DNA of 64,000 nt, taken from NCBI GenBank assembly GCA_911728435.2, contig OU452212.1, forward strand, positions 6,516,563-6,580,562. The letters run 5' to 3'. Source of the stretch: Apoderus coryli (lineage: Eukaryota; Arthropoda; Insecta; Coleoptera; Attelabidae). Of this stretch, positions 11,652 through 21,383 are shown in pieces. The stretch's first letter is position 1. Each line of letters starts with the position of its first letter. The notes under the pieces are model-generated. The model did not search any database, had not been told where the DNA came from, and saw only the letters and a list, made by a program, of their open reading frames with translations. The position numbers and the translations under genes are program-made.

Positions 11652-11724
11652 TGACACAAGCTGGATTTGAACCAACATCTCCCAATTGCCGGTCAGGTGT
11701 TTTAACCAATTAAACTATCGTGGC
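11652..11724 (-). tRNA. tRNA-like cloverleaf, unit 2
   Basis: Same 73 nt as unit 1. The downstream terminator run on the minus strand is T8 here instead of T7. Confidence 0.7.
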
Positions 11725-11976
11725 ACATGAATGAAACTTCTTTAATTCGTACATGCCTTGCTTCCTATGTGCTGTGCTACGCCTCGACCTTTTAATTCAA
11801 AGGCAACATAGACTACACACTGCCATAATGCAATGTTATTTCTCTTTTGCTTATCGCAAATAAATATAAATAAACAAACAAACAAAGATATTCAACTAAG
11901 TTGACAGAGTAAAGTATATCACCGATATACAAAGAAAAATGAAATAAACTAACTTGTACGAATCAAAAAAATCTCG

Positions 11977-12049
11977 TGACACAAGCTGGATTTGAACCAA
12001 CATCTCCCAATTGCCGGTCAGGTGTTTTAACCAATTAAACTATCGTGGC
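11977..12049 (-). tRNA. tRNA-like cloverleaf, unit 3
   Basis: Innermost minus-strand copy, next to the inversion centre; mirror partner of the copy at 12408-12480. Confidence 0.7.
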
Positions 12050-12407
12050 ACATGAATGAAACTTCTTTAATTCGTACATGCCTTGCTTCCTATGTGCTGT
12101 GCTACGCCTCGACCTTTTAATTCAAAGGCAACATAGACTACACACTGCCATAATGCAATGTTATTTCTCTTTTGCTTATCGCAAATAAATATAAATAAAC
12201 AAACAAACAAAGATATTCAACTAAGTTGACAGAGTAAAGTATATCTTTGTTTGTTTGTTTATTTATATTTATTTGCGATAAGCAAAAGAGAAATAACATT
12301 GCATTATGGCAGTGTGTAGTCTATGTTGCCTTTGAATTAAAAGGTCGAGGCGTAGCACAGCACATAGGAAGCAAGGCATGTACGAATTAAAGAAGTTTCA
12401 TTCATGT

Positions 12408-12480
12408 GCCACGATAGTTTAATTGGTTAAAACACCTGACCGGCAATTGGGAGATGTTGGTTCAAATCCAGCTTGTGTCA
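12408..12480 (+). tRNA. tRNA-like cloverleaf, unit 4
   Basis: First plus-strand copy, starting GCCACGATAGTTTAATTGG. T7 run at about 12486. Confidence 0.7.
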
Positions 12481-12732
12481 CGAGATTTTTTTGATTCGTA
12501 CAAGTTAGTTTATTTCATTTTTCTTTGTATATCGGTGATATACTTTACTCTGTCAACTTAGTTGAATATCTTTGTTTGTTTGTTTATTTATATTTATTTG
12601 CGATAAGCAAAAGAGAAATAACATTGCATTATGGCAGTGTGTAGTCTATGTTGCCTTTGAATTAAAAGGTCGAGGCGTAGCACAGCACATAGGAAGCAAG
12701 GCATGTACGAATTAAAGAAGTTTCATTCATGT

Positions 12733-12805
12733 GCCACGATAGTTTAATTGGTTAAAACACCTGACCGGCAATTGGGAGATGTTGGTTCAAATCCAGCTTG
12801 TGTCA
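12733..12805 (+). tRNA. tRNA-like cloverleaf, unit 5
   Basis: Cloverleaf identical to the others. The 3' flank has CTAGA where the others have CGAGA, with the T run kept. Confidence 0.7.
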
Positions 12806-13057
12806 CTAGATTTTTTTGATTCGTACAAGTTAGTTTATTTCATTTTTCTTTGTATATCGGTGATATACTTTACTCTGTCAACTTAGTTGAATATCTTTGT
12901 TTGTTTGTTTATTTATATTTATTTGCGATAAGCAAAAGAGAAATAACATTGCATTATGGCAGTGTGTAGTCTATGTTACCTTTGAATTAAAAGGTCGAGG
13001 CGTAGCACAGCACATAGGAAGCAAGGCATGTACGAATTAAAGAAGTTTCATTCATGT

Positions 13058-13130
13058 GCCACGATAGTTTAATTGGTTAAAACACCTGACCGGCAATTGG
13101 GAGATGTTGGTTCAAATCCAGCTTGTGTCA
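13058..13130 (+). tRNA. tRNA-like cloverleaf, unit 6
   Basis: Identical cloverleaf; the unit upstream of it carries the ATGTTACC variant near 12975. Confidence 0.7.
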
Positions 13131-13382
13131 CGAGATTTTTTTGATTCGTACAAGTTAGTTTATTTCATTTTTCTTTGTATATCGGTGATATACTTTACTC
13201 TGTCAACTTAGTTGAATATCTTTGTTTGTTTGTTTATTTATATTTATTTGCGATAAGCAAAAGAGAAATAACATTGCATTATGGCAGTGTGTAGTCTATG
13301 TTGCCTTTGAATTAAAAGGTCGAGGCGTAGCACAGCACATAGGAAGCAAGGCATGTACGAATTAAAGAAGTTTCATTCATGT

Positions 13383-13455
13383 GCCACGATAGTTTAATTG
13401 GTTAAAACACCTGACCGGCAATTGGGAGATGTTGGTTCAAATCCAGCTTGTGTCA
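13383..13455 (+). tRNA. tRNA-like cloverleaf, unit 7
   Basis: Identical cloverleaf; no mirror partner in the left arm, so it lies outside the inverted repeat. Confidence 0.7.
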
Positions 13456-13707
13456 CGAGATTTTTTTGATTCGTACAAGTTAGTTTATTTCATTTTTCTT
13501 TGTATATCGGTGATATACTTTACTCTGTCAACTTAGTTGAATATCTTTGTTTGTTTGTTTATTTATATTTATTTGCGATAAGCAAAAGAGAAATAACATT
13601 GCATTATGGCAGTGTGTAGTCTATGTTGCCTTTGAATTAAAAGGTCGAGCCGTAGCACAGCACATAGGAAGCAAGGCATGTACGAATTAAAGAAGTTTCA
13701 TTCATGT

Positions 13708-13780
13708 GCCACGATAGTTTAATTGGTTAAAACACCTGACCGGCAATTGGGAGATGTTGGTTCAAATCCAGCTTGTGTCA
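13708..13780 (+). tRNA. tRNA-like cloverleaf, unit 8
   Basis: Last copy. Its unit carries CGAGCCGTAGC and runs into the right (TA)n border. Confidence 0.7.
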
Positions 13781-13885
13781 CGAGATTTTTTTGATTCGTA
13801 CAAGTTAGTTTATTTCATTTTTCTTTGTATATCGGTGATATACTTTACTCTGTCAACTTAGTTGAATATCTTTGTTTGTTTGTTT

Positions 13886-13909
13886 ATATATATATATATA
13901 TATATATAG
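13886..13909. repeat. (TA)n microsatellite, right array border
   Basis: Alternating TA directly after TTTGTTTGTTTG of the last unit, mirroring the left border. Confidence 0.9.
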
Positions 13910-13913
13910 ATAT

Positions 13914-14267
13914 AGATAACTGTGTTTCTTGGGTTGATCAGCAAATCTTTTTGAATAAAACTATTTTTCGTTATGCCAAGCTTTCGATATATTTTTATAT
14001 CTTCCTCGGGGCTACAAATATAAGAGTAAGCTAAGTATAAATATATATAAAATTTAAAAATATGTTTACCTGAGTATACGAGGCAAGTTTTACATTGGTA
14101 AAAATAATAAAAATTGTAAATAAAAGAACATCAATTCAAACTTTTTTGTCAACTTTGTAAAATAATTATTAAAATTTAACATTTTTAAGTTAATTGAATT
14201 TTTTGTAATTGACACTGACATGTTTATTCAAAAATATTTTGCTGATCAACCCAAGAAACACAGTTAT
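13914..14267. mobile_element. 354-bp foldback element with hammerhead-like variant
   Basis: Terminal inverted repeats of about 45 bp: AGATAACTGTGTTTCTTGGG at 13914 and its complement ending at 14267 (CCCAAGAAACACAGTTATCT). They continue inward through TTGATCAGCAAA with a few mismatches. Inside, minus strand 14009-13981 reads CCGAGGA, a GATATA/TATATC hairpin and GAAAG, a variant of the Penelope-type hammerhead-like core. Target duplication not resolved because both flanks are TA-rich. Confidence 0.65.
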
Positions 14268-14299
14268 CTATTAACTAGTCAGCAAAGACTACCACTCAA

Positions 14300-14505
14300 C
14301 TTATATATAGATATAGTATATATAGTAGCGGGCCAGAAATGTGGCTGGGAATGCGACGAGTCGATGCCCTTTTCAGCGTCTACTGAACCTTCTTATTGTT
14401 AATATTCGATGCTATAACTTTAAGCGCGGCGAATTGCTTTGTAGACATGAACATCAAACGAGCCGACACGATGTGAAGTAACTGTCTATTATTTTAACTG
14501 TGTTA
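14300..14505. repeat. right flanking repeat of the tRNA-like array (B'-A')
   Basis: Reverse complement of the left flank blocks in permuted order. AGTAGCGGGCCAGAAATGTG (14324) through TATTCGATGC is B'; GGCGAATTGC through GAAGTAACTG to about 14505 is A'. Divergence from the left copies is about 10 percent, much more than between array units. Confidence 0.75.
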
Positions 14506-14510
14506 GAACG

Positions 14511-15799
14511 TTCATTTTTTTTTATTTAAATTAGTTAGGTAGGTAGTTAGGTTAGTTTAGGATGGTCTAATTATTATTTTTACTTTTTTAGTTGTAGAAG
14601 TAGATATTATTTTGATAATTATATAAATAATAGTGTATTTTTTAAATTTTAAATATTTGATGAAAACATTTCGTTAGCCAGGTAATATCTAATCCAATCT
14701 CTATCACGGTCAGTTTTTACCTTACCGCTAAGTTAAAGGGTAACCAAGATACGAAGGTGGTTTCAAATTGCAATAATTTCAATTTCGCCCCGTAACTTGC
14801 CAACTAAACGGGCTATGACCATTTTGTTTCACAAAAAAGCAGCTATGGCTCGCGAGAACCACAAGATTCTATCACAGGACACCCTGTACAACATTGACAA
14901 TAAACTCCACTAGAAATTATTGAGGCAATATCTCCTAATTATATTGAATTCATTTCCATATCTAAAACGTTTGAGAAATAATATTAATCAATTAATGACC
15001 ATAAATTTGACAACGATGTATTTACATTATTTGGCTGGATTCCATTGATCAGGTTTCATGCAGAGATCGAGTGAATCATGACACGATGAGCGCCGCAAAG
15101 AAAAGAAGTATAGAAGAAGAAGTCTACATGACCGGAGGCTGTGGGCCAAAAGTGACCTTCAAAAACACATTACCAGTTTTTAAAACAAAGAATCAACTTT
15201 GCGTGCGAACAAGAAAACCACCGATCAGAATGATGCACACTGTCTCGTGCAAATAGAAATAATACAAAAAGTACTACTAATTTATTTTTATTCATTTTTT
15301 TGTTGTTGTTTTGCTTTCATGTCTTAAGTGAAATTTGAATATAATATTCGGATAAAAGTTGAAATTTGTGGTATCGGTATCATGGATTTTTCGTACACTA
15401 TTATTACTACAATAGTATATTGTGTAGATACTTAGTAGGAAAACAAACATTTTTTCTTGAGAAAAATACGAATTGCGTTAAAAAACATACGACTTACCGC
15501 TCGGAAAACGTTGTTATTGCGTATTTTAGCATGTTATCGACGAAGATGAGAGCATCTACTTTGTAGTCAAATTATTCGATGCTAAGAGCAACTCTTAATG
15601 CAAAAGAAGATATCGACCTTTCAAAATACCAACAATTAGGAGATTTCCTAAAGCGACAGTCGGACGGTTATAAAGCGAACAAGCCAAAAGCTCTATCACG
15701 GGAACAGATACCGTGTTTATTATTGAAGCCCTGACATCTATTTGATGACTAAGGTAATTTTACAGTTAAACGTACAGAAAATTGAGCATAATTGATTTG
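14511..15799. other. intergenic with repeat fragments
   Basis: CACCCTGTA occurs at 14880. A 61-codon ORF at 15071-15256 (AAKKRSIEEEVYMTGGCGPK) faintly resembles the end of a Myb/SANT-like domain (TGGGPxPK) but is too short to call. Segment 15574-15612 (ATTCGATGCTAAGAGCAACT start) recurs at 22039. Confidence 0.4.
15574..15612 (+). repeat. dispersed repeat, copy 1 of 2
   Basis: ATTCGATGCTAAGAGCAACT and the following TCTTAATGCAAAAGAAGATAT match 22039-22077 with few differences. ATTCGATGC also ends block B' at 14405, hinting at a shared element terminus. Confidence 0.5.
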
Positions 15800-16190
15800 T
15801 TATTCCTTATATGAATGCCCCTGTCGAAATCCATGTTGAAAATCGTTAGTCAAATTGAAATTATTCAGAAAAAACATTAACTTATCCTGAAAACCACATT
15901 CAAAAACCTTAGAGAGACATGAATTTATAGTAATAGGTCTATAAGTCTCCAATGCATGTGGATCCTTCCTTTTGACATTTGGCACAATCTTACCCACCTT
16001 TAACTTTGCAGGAAACGCGCCGGTAGAAAATGAGAAATTAACTAAATAGGTTAGAGGTTTGATAATTAAATGAAGAACCTGCCTAACCAAAAATAAAGGA
16101 ATCCATCCCATCTGGACCCACACAACCTCCCTTACCAGCTTACTCATCAAAAGCATATATAGCTCGCTATTAGAAAAGGGAGTCAGGAAA
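15800..16190 (-). pseudogene. LINE reverse transcriptase N-terminal fragment
   Basis: A 118-codon minus-strand ORF (to 15800) plus decayed sequence before it. WVQMGWIPLFLVRQVLHLII corresponds to the xGPDGIPxxxLRxC start of the RT domain, FSTGAFPAKLKVGKIVPNVK to the next conserved block, ETYRPITINSCLSKVFECG to the ENYRPIS box, and TNDFQHGFRQGHS to the QHGFRxGxST box. The palm with its DD pair is missing, so this is a truncated dead copy. Gly-Pro-Asp has changed to QMG. It looks related in style to the RT at 1830-2091 but is on the other strand. Confidence 0.75.
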
Positions 16191-16496
16191 AAAGATTAGT
16201 ATTAGAGAAAAAGTTTCGTTATCAGACTATCCTGGACAACTTTGCATTCTGCTGTAAAAAATAATTTAACAGCGGCTTTAAAAATACTTGGGAAATTCTC
16301 TTAGGAACCTTCATTATCAGTAATTGAGATGGAGGGGTTTTGAATTTACTGCTGAAATTATACATTGCGTTATACGGTACATAATTTTTAATTTCCACGC
16401 CCTATTAGGATCGATCCTCGCAATTGAGCCACAAAATGTAAAATTTTTAGAAAATTTGCAATCTGATAACAAAAAAGCTTGAGGATCGTCATGTTA
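16191..16496. other. probable LINE debris and intergenic
   Basis: Minus-strand translation in several frames gives scraps (TPPSISITD) of the kind seen upstream of LINE RTs, with frequent stops. No confident boundary. Confidence 0.35.
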
Positions 16497-16811
16497 TTTA
16501 CAGTTTTTTCTTTTTCTTGGGAAGTAAGGTTCTCTATAAAATAGAATTTTTTTTAAATATTTTTTTATTTCTTATCATGCACAACGTTTCGGCTTATTAC
16601 CCTTCTTCAGGTACATTTTTGAAGTGAATACTTCTTTGGCCGCATGAGAGTGATTTTTCAAGGTCGCGTCACGACACGATTTATAAAATTTTCGTTCCGC
16701 AAAAGAGATGAAGCATATAACAAATAAGAGGGAGAGAGAGACAGAGATATTTGTGGTGTATGCTACACACTACATCCTATACCATACACTATTATGTATA
16801 TAACGGCGTCT

Positions 16812-16842
<31 letters not shown>

Positions 16843-17138
16843 AGAAGTATTCACTTCTATCACGTGTACTGTGCTGCACGCGAATGGTTTTTTTTTATAA
16901 AATTTTAATCTTACTAACATCGCATTTATTTATTAAAAAAAAATAAGCACTCAAAGTAGTAAATATACCAAGTTATTGATCAATGCAAGAAAAAAGTGTG
17001 ATGTTGGTAAGATCAAAATTTTAGAAAAAATGTACCTGAAGAAGACGAAGCGTTGTGCATGACAAGAAATAAAAAAAATATTAAAAAAAAAAAATTATAA
17101 TGAACCTTACGTCCCAAGAAAAAGAAAAAAACTGTAAA
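16497..17138. mobile_element. inverted-repeat element with paired hammerhead-like cores
   Basis: Arms 16497-16620 and 17024-17138 are inverted copies (TTTACAGTTTTTTCTTTTTC against its complement ending ACTGTAAA, and inner TGTACCTGAAGAAG words). Each arm carries CTGAAGA ... GAAAC/GAAGC, on the minus strand at 16610-16586 and the plus strand at 17036-17055. Between them are a (CT)n run and a second inverted pair, GAAGTGAATACTTCTTT at 16621 and AAAGAAGTATTCACTTC at 16841. Head-to-head copies are typical of Penelope-like insertions; that assignment is inferred. Confidence 0.6.
16811..16838. repeat. (CT)n microsatellite
   Basis: About 14 consecutive TC dinucleotides inside the inverted-repeat element. 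Confidence 0.95.
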
Positions 17139-19433
17139 AAAATTGTAATAAGGTTCAAGAAATGCAAGATCAAAATGTTAATTTTAATCAATAAAATACG
17201 ACACCTCCACAAATTGTTTTATTATAATTAAATTAGAGCGATTTTCTATAAATTTAAATTGGAACTAATTTTATTTTAAATATTGTGTTGGGTTGGCTGT
17301 TATTTTTCTTTTGTATATTATAAAAATAATTTTACCACATTTTTAAAGCTTATTCCAGTTTTTGATTGTATTTTGTGACCAATAATGGAGGCATAGACCC
17401 TCGAGACATGTTTAACACATAATTATTATAATATAAACTTTATGGAGCTGACGTATTTTGGTGATATTTATTTATATTTTATATGATTTTTAAATTTATA
17501 ATTAGGAATAAAGAAAAAACAAAAAATTCTTTTAATTATTATTGACAATATCAGATTTTATAAACGTTTGCGCCTCTTTTGTCCCCTGTTTCGTCGTTCA
17601 AGGTATCCATTCAATTGGATCGATTATCACAGAAAATATAGCTCAAAATTTTTTTTATAAAACGCTGCGTCCATTTACCTATCTAAATCCATTTATCTAT
17701 TATTTAAATCATCCATATTTCCTAAAAACTGTTATAAAGATACAGAAAAAAACATAAAGAATACAACAATTGACTTTTTAAAATGCGCAACAACCCTGAT
17801 GGTCGTTCTATATTCATGTTTTTTATGCTCTATATTATGCCTAATAATAACGGCAATATTTACCCTAATTTACCGAAAAAGTATCCTGAAAATTTATGTC
17901 ATTCTATTCAATATGTGTGGATTTATAAGTTAAGTATATGGTTTTGAAAGAAAACCGCATAGAAGGTTTTTTTCTTTAGCTATTGTAGCGCAATCTTGCC
18001 CTATTTTACATTTGCATAATAGCCGTATCGAATAAAAAACATCTAAATGGGAAATTCTGTGACAATATTGACGGTGAAATCGGTCTCGGACTGTTTCAGA
18101 CACGCTTACCATGGGACAATTTTTTTAAGTAGGGCTTTTAGTATCTCAATTTTAATAAAATTGTATGAACTTTTTTGCATAAACAACAAAGACATTTAGA
18201 ACTTATACAAAGATGATCCAGTCCAAGAATCTTTTAGGTATGATATTTGCAATAGTAATTATTTATGGAGATGGAGAATGGTGCTTTTAGAAAATCCAGA
18301 CTCCACTGCAAATTGTCTCAAAGATGTCGTAGGATATGCCGTGAAGTGCCCCAGTACAGCCTCATCGTCACAAATAGGTTTCCTTCGTTTTATTTTTGTC
18401 TTTACCGACCCGAAATTTTTGAAATTATCTATTATCCGTTTAACAACTTTTAATTCAGATCCTCACAAACATACATTTAATAGAAATCCATAACTACATG
18501 GAATATTATATTGCAATTTAGACGTTATTTGACATTTATTATTAACAGGACATTTTTTACCCCGCATATGCATAAAATTACTCTCTGTTTCTAGTTAATT
18601 TTCTAACAAACATAAAAATAACTAAACTCCCCCGTTTGGAATAATAGATTATTCGTTTTTGGCAAGCCTAATACGCTGTCCATCTGATTAGAAACGCAAG
18701 TCGTTATACCACTGTGGGGGGTTCGTAACTCTTATGTACTGCAAACTACAACCCCGGACATTCCATCGGACCATCTACCGTCATGCACATCCAATATTTC
18801 AAAGCATGTACAGAATGTAGTTGGGTTACATGAAGTATATAGCGGCTTAGCGGGATGTCCAAAAGCTGCTTGTTGTAAAGAACTATTCTTATATATTACT
18901 TTGTGACTTGTCAAATTTTACTTTTCCTAAAATATTGCAGAATTATATGCATGCATTTCGATGAAATGTTTTCGGCTTTCTTTACGCTTAAATGATCATC
19001 ATTCTGTCTCTCTTTTGTGTATTAGAGGACGTCATATATTACGTTAGAGAAAATCTGCTTGCTTTTAAGGAAGTGATTTTTTTTTTTCTTTAGTTTTCTA
19101 CGTTAATAATTTACAACAAAAAAACTTTTCGGTGAAATGCTGTAATATCCATGGTCGAAGTTAATTTTTATTTTAATTAAACTATTTTTGTAATTTTTCT
19201 CATTTGATTAAATAAATTGCCGAAAAATTTACTGTAAGTAACCCTGGTGCAGCAGATTAGAAGTTAATTAACTTAAATTGACTAAATCGAAGTAAGAAGT
19301 AGACATTTTTTTTTATAAAACGTCCAACAAAATGTGGATTTTCATTTTAAAGTTTTAAAAGCACTATCCTTCCTAACTGATTTATTAGAAGAAAAACGAA
19401 ATGACAAACAGAAACATTATTTTGTGTACTTAA
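17139..19433. other. intergenic, one possible Penelope-type tail
   Basis: At 17385-17460 AGGCATAGACCCTCGAGACATG and then CTTTATGGAGCTGACG resemble a decayed hammerhead-like core plus the GATTTTGTGGAG tail. Overlapping ORFs at 18265-18493 and the ORF at 18732-18914 show no known domain. Confidence 0.4.
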
Positions 19434-19586
19434 GGTGGGTTTATCAATGCCTAGTTAAATAACTTAGCTGTTAGCTAAGTCTTAACTGACAGTTAAATAA
19501 ACGTCAAAGTGTTTGTCACAGTTTCTGTTAAACATAACTGTCCGCTAAATTCAATGAAAAAAAAGTTGAGGTTACTTTTACGTATA

Positions 19587-19774
19587 CAGTCAAACCTGTA
19601 TATATAGTGAAAAACCAAAATGTCGACCGAAATGGCACTATACAGAGTTTTTCACTATGTAAAGAAAAAATCGCACAATTGAATTATAAAAGATTTTATT
19701 CATATGCAGGATTTTTACATTAAATTTCATTCAAATATTCTAGATCTTGAATGCATTACAAACAGTGTCGACTG
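19587..19774. mobile_element. Tigger/pogo-like MITE nested in the Harbinger
   Basis: Begins TA-CAGTCAAACCTGTATATA and ends GTGTCGACTG-TA, so CAGTC...GACTG termini are flanked by TA duplications at 19585-19586 and 19775-19776. CAGTCAAACCT is close to the Tigger/pogo TIR. 188 bp, no ORF. Confidence 0.6.
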
Positions 19775-20866
19775 TATTTGTGTTATACTAATACAAATTT
19801 ATTTATTTCCTGATTTATGTATTCATACTTATATTTTAGTTGTTTCATAATAGGTCTTCGCTAGAAAATTCAAAAGTAAAGATAAACTGTTAATTACTTA
19901 AAAGTATCTAGGTATAATGTTTTGTTTCTTCGTACTATGTGCATTTTTAAATTCTTTTGTAATTTTTCTCCAAGCAGCTTTTTTATCTCGACATGTCATG
20001 GCAGCGGTTTTTTTATTTTGAATTATGTGTTTATGACGGAATGCGTCTAAGTGAAATTTGCAGATATTTTCAGCTTATAAGAATTCATTTTGAAACCATA
20101 ATCACAATTGACTTTAATAAATACTTAAAAACAACAACAAAATAATCCAAATTGATACAAAATTGCATTCAGTGTTGTCAGTTTTAAAGGATTGTTGCAC
20201 ATAAACTTTAAATTAAAGTGTTACAAAAGCATTACAATAATTTTAAGTATACAATATTTTGGAAACATCAAAAATATTATAAAATTTTATTTAAAATACC
20301 GATAAAATAGAGAATCCTGAGAGTATTTTTATAGAACATTTCTTGCATAATATGTATAAATATAACAATACCGATTATTCACCATGTTATTGATGCGATG
20401 TTGCCACAAAGTTAAACTCGCTGCTACGCAACTGACTGTTAATAGATGATAATAAACACTATTTATATTAACAGGGACAATTGTAGTTTGCTAAAGTTAA
20501 CTCATCGGTAGTTATCTAATGGCCAATTGTACCGACTTTAACTATAAGTAAACTTAACTAAGGCCGACTTATATTTTAAATTTGTCTTTAAGTTTGTAGT
20601 CTTCCACCACACTCCACTTAGTTAAGTTTGAAATAAACTTGGCAGCATTGCAATTCTGTCAAAATTCTAAGATTTCTAACCTTATTGGAGTCACATTTTT
20701 TTAAACAAAAACAAAGTAGAAATAAAAGTATCGTTTTTGTAAATTGAAATATAGAAACATGGACGTAAACCAAAATAATATAACTAATAGATGCCGAAGT
20801 TCAAACTTTACAGAACGGGAAAAAACTTGCTTTTTTAAACATAAAAATGGTATTGAAAGACCGATA

Positions 20867-20874
20867 GTACTACC
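20867..20874 (+). repeat. 8-bp target duplication, left copy
   Basis: GTACTACC, repeated at 21384-21391 on the other side of the LINE fragment. Removing one copy and the insert restores continuity of the Myb/SANT sequence across the junction. Confidence 0.85.
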
Positions 20875-21383
20875 AGAGAATCAACTTAAGTCCTACTGGA
20901 GAAACACTCCAGGCCTAAGGCAATCAAAAAGGTTTATCAAACCTTCAGAGGCCAATGCAGGGAAGCTTATCCAACTGGAGAGAAGCGACCTAAGGCGAAT
21001 TACAAGCCTTCTTACGGGACACCACCCAGTGAAGTACCATCTCAAAAAGGTGGGCCTAACCGAGGACGACACTTGTCGGTTTTGCGAAGACGCAACAGAG
21101 ACAACAGAACACGTGCTCTGCGAATGCATGGCACTTTTCTGCAAAAGGCTAAAACACATTGGAGGGGTGACCTTAAGACCCGACGAGGCAAGGAATTTAG
21201 CCCCCAGAGAAATCATCAACTTTATGAAAAGTGTGGGACAGCTAGGTAATTCATAGATTAGAGTCATTCACAAAAGATCTTCTGCAGGTCGAAGTGAGGC
21301 GAGGCCAAACCGCCTAAACGACTCCGAAAAACAATCTACAATCTACTACCAGAGAATAAATAAACAGATCTACCTATTCTCTG
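20875..21383 (+). mobile_element. 5'-truncated LINE fragment with zinc-knuckle C-terminus
   Basis: Coding part from 20882 to 21256: YWRNTPGLRQSKRFIK, then RRITSLLTGHHPVKYHLKKV and the cysteine array CRFCEDATETTEHVLCEC. This is the C-terminal tail after RT/RNase H in Jockey- or I-type LINE ORF2 (CxxC...ExxxHxxxxC). A 3' UTR of about 120 bp follows, with no poly(A). The 3' end contains a 12-bp-stem hairpin (TACCAGAGAATA / TATTCTCTGGTA) whose left half repeats the left junction. Exact 8-bp duplication and preserved frame suggest a fairly recent event. Confidence 0.75.

Larger units (their letters stand above)
11276..13886. repeat. inverted tandem array of eight 325-bp tRNA-like units
   Basis: Units start at 11276, 11601 and 11927 with the tRNA-like part on the minus strand. 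After an inversion centre near 12228, five units follow with it on the plus strand. Spacing of the plus cloverleaves is exactly 325 bp (12408, 12733, 13058, 13383, 13708). Copies differ by single bases: ATGTTACC for ATGTTGCC near 12975, CGAGCCGTAGC for CGAGGCGTAGC near 13650, CACTAGA for CACGAGA at 12804, and A7/A8 run length. The inner six units form a nearly perfect inverted repeat of about 0.95 kb per arm with a 20-odd-bp spacer. Near identity argues for recent amplification or gene conversion. Confidence 0.95.

Noticed and set aside
11276..13886. CRISPR-like array
   Set aside because: Repeat period of 325 bp with conserved whole units, inverted halves and no unique spacers; eukaryotic setting.
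14530..14560. TTAGGTAGGTAGTTAGGTTAG, resembling insect telomeric TTAGG
   Set aside because: Units are irregular (TAGG, TTAGG, TTAG) and too few to be an interstitial telomere repeat.
15071..15256. Possible Myb/SANT-like C-terminal piece (VYMTGGCGPK)
   Set aside because: Only one short motif resembles the family; no flanking domain sequence could be followed.
20893..21267. 124-codon minus-strand ORF
   Set aside because: Antisense shadow of the LINE C-terminal ORF, which has the diagnostic cysteine array on the plus strand.
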